36,870 nucleotides of DNA, taken from NCBI GenBank assembly GCA_903884265.1, contig CAISEG010000003.1:1-36870 (forward strand), read 5' to 3'. A program made the position numbers and the translations under genes. The notes below the pieces were generated by a model, which saw nothing but the letters and a program-made list of their open reading frames with translations, had not been told where the DNA came from and did no database searches. How positions within the stretch are numbered: the first letter of the stretch is position 1; each line of letters begins with the position of its first letter. Positions 32,098-36,870 of this stretch are shown here, piece by piece. The DNA comes from an uncultured Anaerolineales bacterium. GTDB lineage: Bacteria > Chloroflexota > Anaerolineae > Anaerolineales > Villigracilaceae.

Positions 32098-33303
32098 ATG
32101 ACTTTCGATTTTGAGCGTATGATCGACCGCACTAATACCAATTCCATTAAATGGCATCAATACCCGGAAGACGTGCTGCCTCTTTGGGTGGCGGATATGG
32201 ATTTGGCCGCTCCCGAACCGGTGCAAGAGGCCCTGTGCCGCGCCGTGGAACACGGTATTTTTGGGTACGAATTCCCCAACAAGGTACTGCTCGAGACAGT
32301 GGCTGCCCGGATGGACAACTTATACGGCTGGCAGGTATCGCCCGACACGGTGGTGGCCATACCGGGGGTGATTGCCGGTTTCACTGCAGCGGCGCGGACG
32401 GTCTGCACGGCGGGGCAGGGAATCCTGGTCCAGCCGCCAGTCTACCCGCCCTTCCTGTCGGTCCATAAGAGCAGCGCGCTGGTGAGGCAAGATGCCCCAC
32501 TCAGGATGACTGCGGAGGGGGCGCGCTTGCATTACTTTGTGGATATGGATATGTTCAAGGAAGCAGTCCATTCAGGCGGTGCACAGACTGGCATGTTCCT
32601 GCTTTGCAATCCCCAAAACCCCACCGGGCAGGTCTATTCGCACGACGACCTGACCCGCATGGCAGAAATCTGCCAACGCAATAATATCTACATCTGTTCG
32701 GATGAAATCCACAGCGAACTCCTGCTGGGCGAAGGGCCGGCCTGCGGCCAGGGGGCGGGACGACACATCCCGATCGCCTCGCTCGGTCTTGAAATTGCGG
32801 ACCGTACGATCACCCTCATTGCCCCAAGTAAAACATTCAACGTACCCGGCCTGTTCTGCGGGTTTGCCATCATCACCAACCAGGACCTGCTCAAACGTTA
32901 TAAGGAAACCGTCGAACAGATGTCGTTGCATGTCAACAGCCTGGGGCTGACGGCCGCGCAGGCGGCCTTCTCGGGTATGTGCGATGACTGGCTGGCAGCT
33001 TTGCGCGTCCACCTGACGGGAAACCGGGATTTCCTTGTCGATATCGTTAAACGGGAATTCAAAGGCATGCGGGTCACGGTTCCGGAAGCCACGTACCTGG
33101 CCTGGCTGGACTGCAACGAACTAGTGCGAGCCAGTAGGATTACAGGCACCCCGTACGAGTTCTTCCTGAAAAAGGCCAAAGTGGCCTTGAACGAAGGCAA
33201 AGCGTTTGGTATCGGCGGGGATGGGTTCGTGCGCTTGAACTTTGGTTGTCCGAGAAAAACGCTGGAAGAAGCGCTGGAACGGATGAAGGCTGCCCTGGCT
33301 TGA
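32098..33303 (+). CDS. patB: PatB/MalY-type PLP-dependent C-S lyase (aminotransferase fold I)
   Basis: The 401-residue enzyme is a fold-type I PLP protein of the MalY/PatB group, which cleaves cystathionine, cysteine conjugates or related C-S bonds to pyruvate, ammonia and a thiol. Signatures are LPLWVADMD near the N-terminus, NPQNPTG (171-177), SDEIHSEL (201-208) and the PLP lysine Lys245 in APSKTFN. GGAGAAG lies before the ATG. It is a separate unit flanked by hairpins. It could supply thiols or homocysteine; a broader aminotransferase activity cannot be ruled out. No maltose regulon is near, so the malY name is not used. Confidence 0.9.
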   Translation: MTFDFERMIDRTNTNSIKWHQYPEDVLPLWVADMDLAAPEPVQEALCRAVEHGIFGYEFPNKVLLETVAARMDNLYGWQVSPDTVVAIPGVIAGFTAAARTVCTAGQGILVQPPVYPPFLSVHKSSALVRQDAPLRMTAEGARLHYFVDMDMFKEAVHSGGAQTGMFLLCNPQNPTGQVYSHDDLTRMAEICQRNNIYICSDEIHSELLLGEGPACGQGAGRHIPIASLGLEIADRTITLIAPSKTFNVPGLFCGFAIITNQDLLKRYKETVEQMSLHVNSLGLTAAQAAFSGMCDDWLAALRVHLTGNRDFLVDIVKREFKGMRVTVPEATYLAWLDCNELVRASRITGTPYEFFLKKAKVALNEGKAFGIGGDGFVRLNFGCPRKTLEEALERMKAALA

Positions 33304-33313
33304 GAAACGTAAA

Positions 33314-33338
33314 GGCGGATGGAGGTCATCCATCCGCC
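33314..33338 (+). terminator. Hairpin terminator after patB
   Basis: GGCGGATGGA (33314-33323) pairs perfectly with TCCATCCGCC (33329-33338) around a five-base loop, 11 bases after the patB stop. The run after it is mixed (AGGCGGTTATTT), so termination may be partial. Confidence 0.6.
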
Positions 33339-33711
33339 AGGCGGTTATTTCCGAGGAAAGAGCGGGAAAAATCAAGGTTCGTCATACAAGACGTCTGGCT
33401 CGGGCATGGGAGCCTTCGGCCAGGATCGAATCACCCGGTCTTTCCTCCTACGCAGTACTCATCGATGTTTCTAAGCATGTTGCTCGGTGGGCACCTCCTT
33501 CCGGCCTGATTACGGCCTGACTCCATCATACAACGGATTCGATAAAAATTACATTAGAAATAACTATCATTTTGGTTATAGGTTATGCAGACAAAACAGG
33601 GTGCCGTTAACCACGGAGGGCAGCAAAAGGTACACAGTAAAAACGTCCAGGCGAAGCACTTGTTTCCAGCACCATACAAAAGCGTAATGACTGGCAGAAT
33701 AGTTATGAGGA
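33339..33711 (+). other. Non-coding spacer
   Basis: I see no supported gene here. The stretch contains a short repeat (CGGCCTGATTACGGCCTGA, near 33503-33521) and a fragment near 33607 that resembles the A/G-rich dispersed repeats at 10638-10756. The promoter of the next gene is at its right end. Confidence 0.4.
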
Positions 33712-33717
33712 TATAAT
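33712..33717 (+). promoter_or_regulatory. -10 box of the hypothetical gene at 33751
   Basis: Consensus TATAAT lies 33 bases before the ATG at 33751, with GGAGG just before that ATG. The -35 region is weak. Confidence 0.5.
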
Positions 33718-33750
33718 CTTTTAAATTCAAGTTGTTATCGTGGAGGAAAA

Positions 33751-34272
33751 ATGTATTCGCTTGCTTCCGATGAAAAGGCTTGCGGTGTAATGATCTATAC
33801 TCAAAATACGCTAATCTGTGGCGATGCAGTGACCAAGCAAAGCAACCGCGTTAGCGTCTGGTTGAGGACCGAGGGCGCACCGGAATATATCCATCTTCTC
33901 AAGTCGCAGGTGTTCAATTTAGGCGGAAGCGCGGTGAAGATATCGAGTTATTCAGAAATGTACATCCCCACAACAAAGATCATCGGTTTTCACCGGACGC
34001 CTCCAGCTCACGACCCTATGGATTATGACGAGACCGAAAAGAATCGCAAGATGCAGCCGATCACTGTGCTGGTTGGCACGTTCGTATTCAACGGCGGAAT
34101 CCGTATCTCCACCCAGGTGGATCTAGGAACAAGCATCATCTCCGGGCGATCTGTCTGGATGTCCATCTACAATGTAAAAATCTCCAACCCACATCTGTCA
34201 CATATGGAAGAGCTGCTAGTACCAATGCTGGTGGTGCGGCCAGGGCAGGTCAGTTTTTGCTTGAGCAGGTGA
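33751..34272 (+). CDS. Conserved-looking hypothetical protein
   Basis: This 173-residue protein has a promoter (TATAAT at 33712) and GGAGG seven bases before its ATG, so it is likely expressed. There is no signal peptide or membrane helix. The sequence alternates hydrophobic and polar residues (VSVWLRT, ITVLVGTFVFN, VWMSIYNVKI), consistent with a mostly beta fold. The central segment FHRTPPAHDPMDYDE is acidic and proline-containing. I do not recognise a family with certainty. It is convergent with the small membrane-protein gene on the other strand, 36 bases away. Confidence 0.75.
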   Translation: MYSLASDEKACGVMIYTQNTLICGDAVTKQSNRVSVWLRTEGAPEYIHLLKSQVFNLGGSAVKISSYSEMYIPTTKIIGFHRTPPAHDPMDYDETEKNRKMQPITVLVGTFVFNGGIRISTQVDLGTSIISGRSVWMSIYNVKISNPHLSHMEELLVPMLVVRPGQVSFCLSR

Positions 34273-34308
34273 TCCGGCAGTTGAATAAAGCAGATGGCGG
34301 TGCAACGA

Positions 34309-34674
34309 TCAAGGTCGGCCGAGGGAAGGCTGCTTCTTGAACAAGGCCGGGAGATAATAGCCAAGGATGGCCCCGACCAGCGGATAGATCGCCTTGATAA
34401 ACCCCATCGCTGGGGTGACCAACAGCAGCAGCACTCCCAGAAAGCTGACAACCAGCGTGGTGCCCAGACGGACCCATTGGCTGTTTCCGAGGGAAGCCTT
34501 ACGCAGGCAGGACGTCAGCACGCCAGTACCCCATACTCCCAGGGTATAACCAAGCGCGAACACTACTAGTTCCCAGCCATTCCCCACTCCCAGCACGATC
34601 GCCCCAGCAAATCCGAGCAGGGATCCGACAATCAATTGCAGGATAACAATAAGAAGGTCAGCAAGCATTTTCAT
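34309..34674 (-). CDS. Small four-helix membrane protein, function unknown
   Basis: This 121-residue protein starts at 34674, where GGAGG precedes the ATG. The longer in-frame extension is unlike a membrane N-terminus and is rejected. Four hydrophobic segments lie near residues 6-26, 29-48, 64-84 and 88-107, with glycine-rich helices (LGFAGAIVLGVG) and a basic C-terminus (KKQPSLGRP). I recognise no family. It is read toward the hypothetical gene at 33751 and away from the epimerase gene. Confidence 0.7.
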   Translation of the reverse strand: MKMLADLLIVILQLIVGSLLGFAGAIVLGVGNGWELVVFALGYTLGVWGTGVLTSCLRKASLGNSQWVRLGTTLVVSFLGVLLLLVTPAMGFIKAIYPLVGAILGYYLPALFKKQPSLGRP

Positions 34675-34878
34675 TGTAAAGCCTCCTGATAATGCGACAA
34701 AAATAGTCATAATATTGAACGGGTTATAATCCAAATTGTGGAAAAATTCAAGAGGCTGGAAACCGAGTGGGAGGGGAGACAGCCAGGCTAAACTGTGAGG
34801 AAGTAGTGCTGGCCAGGCTGGCAAGCTGGCGGCTATTTACATCAATAAACGCGTGACCTTTGGAATAGGAGACTACAA

Positions 34879-35892
34879 ATGAAAATCTTGTTTATCGGCG
34901 GGACCGGCCTGATCAGTTCGGCCTGCTCTGAGCTGGCTGTGAGGCGCGGCCGGGAACTCTATATTCTCAACCGCGGCGAGTCGAAGAAATATCCCGTTCC
35001 AGAAGGCGCACAGCTGCTGGTCAGCGATGTACATGGCGACCCCGCCAGCCTTGCGGAGCTACTTGAGGGGCAGCATTTCGACACTGTGGTGGATTGGATC
35101 GCTTACACCGTGGACGATATCGAGAGGGATATCCGCCTGTTCAGCGGGAAAACCAGCCAATTCGTTTTTATCAGTTCTGCCAGCGCCTACCAGAAACCAC
35201 CCATCCATTACATTATCACCGAAGAAACCCCATTGGTGAACCCCTTCTGGGAATACTCGGCCAACAAGATCGCATGTGAAGAACGCCTGATGCGCGAATA
35301 CCAAGAGAGCGGATTCCCCGTCACCATCGTGCGCCCGTCGCATACCTACGGGCCGTCACAAATCCCTTTCTGCGTGGATAGCTGGCAGCATCCCTGGACA
35401 GTGATCGACCGGATTAAGAGCGGACGGAAAGTGATCATCCCCGGCGATGGCACATCGCTGTGGGTGTTGACCTGGAACGGTGACTTTGCATTGGGGTTCC
35501 TCGGCTTGCTGGGCCGCGCACAAACGATAGGCCAAGCCTTCCATATAACTTCTGATGAGGTTCTGACCTGGAACCAGATCTACCGGGAAGTAGGGCAGGC
35601 GCTCAACCTGGACCTGGAAATTGTGCATATCCCATCCGATTTGATCGCCACCTACGATCCGGAGGCCACTGGCAGCCTGATCGGCGACAAGGCCAACAGC
35701 GCCGTGTTCGATAACCGCAAAATCAAGGAACTGGTTCCGGAATTTACCTGCAGCGTTCCATGGGCGGAGGGAGTGCGCCGGGCAATCGCCTGGCACGAAG
35801 CCGACCCGGCCCGCCGCACTATTGACGAGCAAGCCAACCACCGCTGGGATACGATCCTCGCTGCTTATGAGCGGGCATTTCCCGGAAAATAA
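34879..35892 (+). CDS. NAD-dependent epimerase/dehydratase (extended SDR, CSP41-like)
   Basis: This 337-residue protein has an N-terminal Rossmann motif (FIGGTGLIS, G7-G8-x-G10), an SSASAY segment and the catalytic pair Tyr126 and Lys130 in YSANK. It belongs to the extended or atypical short-chain dehydrogenases that act on nucleotide sugars; the pattern LNRGESK resembles the CSP41/isoflavone-reductase-like group and differs from classic GalE. The substrate is unknown. AGGAG precedes the ATG. The HEAT-like gene follows after 11 bases, so the two form an operon. Confidence 0.9.
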   Translation: MKILFIGGTGLISSACSELAVRRGRELYILNRGESKKYPVPEGAQLLVSDVHGDPASLAELLEGQHFDTVVDWIAYTVDDIERDIRLFSGKTSQFVFISSASAYQKPPIHYIITEETPLVNPFWEYSANKIACEERLMREYQESGFPVTIVRPSHTYGPSQIPFCVDSWQHPWTVIDRIKSGRKVIIPGDGTSLWVLTWNGDFALGFLGLLGRAQTIGQAFHITSDEVLTWNQIYREVGQALNLDLEIVHIPSDLIATYDPEATGSLIGDKANSAVFDNRKIKELVPEFTCSVPWAEGVRRAIAWHEADPARRTIDEQANHRWDTILAAYERAFPGK

Positions 35893-35903
35893 GCAGAGCC
35901 CGG

Positions 35904-36641
35904 ATGAACAAGGCTGACAGTTACCGCCAGGTATTGAAAACACTTGCAGATTGGGAGCCATTCCTGTTACAGGAATCCGGACTGCCTGGCCCGCGCGGGA
36001 ATCTGGAATTGGCGCAGGTGGTGGCTGATGAAGGCAGGCGGGAGCTGTTCGAGCATTTCCTGGAATTCACGCCTGAAGTCGCCCCAGTCAATTCGCCGCA
36101 GGAGTTCCTGGCTTTTTGCGGCGTGGTGGGACTGGGGAGATTCCTGGCGGAAGGGGACGATAGCATTTTAAAGGTGCTGCGCCCTTATGCCTCCGATCCG
36201 CGCTGGCGGACGCGGGAAGGGGTTGCTATGGCACTCCAACGGCTGGGAAAAACAAACATGGGTAGCCTTCTGGAGGCGATGGAAGGGTGGAGCACAGGGA
36301 ACTGGTACGAAAAACGTGCCGCGGCGGCTACCCTGGCAGAACCGGTGTTGTTAAAAAACAAAACCGATGCAGTCCGGGCGCTCCATATACTGGATGGGAT
36401 AAGTGTCTCGATGGAAGGGTCCGCAGAGGCCCGCAATGTAGGTTTTAAGGTCTTGCAACAAGGTATGAGTTATTGCTGGAGCGTGGTGGTGGCAGCTGCA
36501 CCCGCCGAAGGCAAGAAGTTGATGGAAAAATGGCTCACCTGCGACGATCACATCCTCCGGAAGGTGATGCAGGAGAACCTGAAGAAAAACCGCCTGGTGC
36601 GTATGGACCCGGATTGGGTGGAAAAGTGGAGGAAAGTTTGA
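35904..36641 (+). CDS. HEAT-like repeat protein (DNA-alkylation-repair-like fold)
   Basis: This 245-residue all-alpha protein has repeated helical pairs with the HEAT pattern, for example DPRWRTREGVAMALQRLG and TGNWYEKRAAAATLAEP (about residues 92-142). This layout is seen in AlkD-like and other HEAT proteins. I see no clear AlkD catalytic set, and the family is often annotated only as HEAT-repeat or DNA-alkylation-repair-like. No signal peptide or membrane helix is present. It is cotranscribed with the SDR gene. A scaffolding or binding role is the safest reading. Confidence 0.72.
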   Translation: MNKADSYRQVLKTLADWEPFLLQESGLPGPRGNLELAQVVADEGRRELFEHFLEFTPEVAPVNSPQEFLAFCGVVGLGRFLAEGDDSILKVLRPYASDPRWRTREGVAMALQRLGKTNMGSLLEAMEGWSTGNWYEKRAAAATLAEPVLLKNKTDAVRALHILDGISVSMEGSAEARNVGFKVLQQGMSYCWSVVVAAAPAEGKKLMEKWLTCDDHILRKVMQENLKKNRLVRMDPDWVEKWRKV

Positions 36642-36671
36642 CGTAAATGCGTCGCTTTTTAATTTTCGCGA

Positions 36672-36677
36672 TATAAT
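36672..36677 (+). promoter_or_regulatory. -10 box of the PLP-enzyme gene
   Basis: Consensus TATAAT ends three bases before the second operator copy, so transcription would start inside the operator. The -35 region is weak. The ATG follows at 36726 with AAGGAG at 36709-36714. Confidence 0.6.
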
Positions 36678-36680
36678 CAA

Positions 36681-36693
36681 GTTGTCTGACAAC
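36681..36693. promoter_or_regulatory. GntR-type operator, copy 2
   Basis: GTTGTCTGACAAC is the exact reverse complement of the site at 10872-10884. With its flanks the palindrome extends to 17 bases (36679-36695). It overlaps the expected transcription start of the PLP-enzyme gene, the geometry also seen at the purine operon. Two identical 13-base palindromes, each directly after a -10 box, strongly imply one shared regulator. Confidence 0.8.
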
Positions 36694-36725
36694 TTCCCCT
36701 TTTACCCGCAAGGAGTTTCCCGAAA

Positions 36726-36870
36726 ATGACTTCAATCGACCTGAGCCTGCATAAAGACCGCCGCGCCCGCGCCATCCAGCGCGCCCGCGAGCAAAAGATC
36801 GTCATCCCCACCTTCGCCCAGATGAAAGACCCGGCAAAGATCCCGGCCAAAGTAAAAGAAACGCTTACTG
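36726..36870 (+). CDS. Partial PLP-dependent (cysteine-synthase-like, fold type II) enzyme
   Basis: The first 48 codons are present and the gene leaves the window. The N-terminus (MTSIDLSLHKDRRARA, then IVIPTFAQMKDPAKIP) matches what I recall of a group annotated as pyridoxal-phosphate-dependent protein subunit beta, a TrpB/cysteine-synthase-fold family related in fold to diaminopropionate ammonia-lyase. The PLP lysine lies beyond the window, so this rests on the N-terminal pattern. AAGGAG supports the start. The shared operator at 36681 ties it to the purine operon. In gut urate degraders a PLP ammonia-lyase (YgeX) handles 2,3-diaminopropionate, so this gene could fill a similar step; that is inference. 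Confidence 0.7.
   Translation, partial: MTSIDLSLHKDRRARAIQRAREQKIVIPTFAQMKDPAKIPAKVKETLT

Overview
The window looks like a chromosomal segment of an anaerobic or facultative Chloroflexota bacterium, most likely class Anaerolineae. This is an inference from style: Thr/Pro-rich lipoprotein linkers, an SH3b-type lipoprotein, an HpnP-like radical SAM protein and the mix of neighbouring families. There are no rRNA or tRNA genes, no CRISPR array and no transposase.

Region 1 (1-5490, minus strand) is a sulfur-respiration operon read from right to left. It encodes an ArsR-type repressor, a membrane-anchored triheme cytochrome c, two half-size YeeE/YedE sulfur-compound transporters, a Tat-exported molybdopterin catalytic subunit of the polysulfide/thiosulfate reductase type, its four-cluster ferredoxin subunit, and the start of a membrane protein that is cut by the window edge and is probably the quinol-oxidising anchor. 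Region 2 (5637-7592, minus) holds a DUF2892-like membrane protein, a Crp/Fnr regulator and an aldo/keto reductase. A TGTGAC-nnn-GTCACA palindrome lies about 41 bases before the predicted start of the DUF2892 transcript and fits the recognition helix of the neighbouring Crp-type protein. Region 3 (7593-10905, plus) has an HpnP-like B12/radical SAM enzyme and a small SH3-like lipoprotein with long non-coding flanks, one of which may hold a hemL-like remnant.

Region 4 (10834-27884, plus) is the centrepiece, a purine-catabolism island. It encodes 8-oxoguanine deaminase, a DinB-like protein, a small membrane protein, adenine deaminase, a GntR/UTRA regulator, two different carbamoyltransferases, carbamate kinase, a BMP-family nucleoside ABC importer (lipoprotein, ATPase, two permeases) and a two-gene xanthine dehydrogenase. 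The deaminases and xanthine dehydrogenase would send adenine, hypoxanthine, xanthine and 8-oxoguanine to urate. The carbamoyltransferases and carbamate kinase would harvest ATP from a carbamoylated breakdown product. The ring-opening steps between are not in the window. A palindromic operator, GTTGTCAGACAAC, sits just after the promoter of the first gene. Its exact reverse complement recurs 25.8 kb away, before a PLP-dependent enzyme at the right edge, which marks that gene as a likely member of the same regulon.

Region 5 (27885-36641) is mixed: a decayed secreted-protein gene, then threonine synthase, an AI-2E family permease and a GtrB/DPMS-like glycosyltransferase in one operon, a PatB-type C-S lyase, an unrecognised protein, a small membrane protein, and a sugar-epimerase-like SDR paired with a HEAT-like protein. 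The right edge (36672-36870) carries the second operator and the start of the PLP enzyme.
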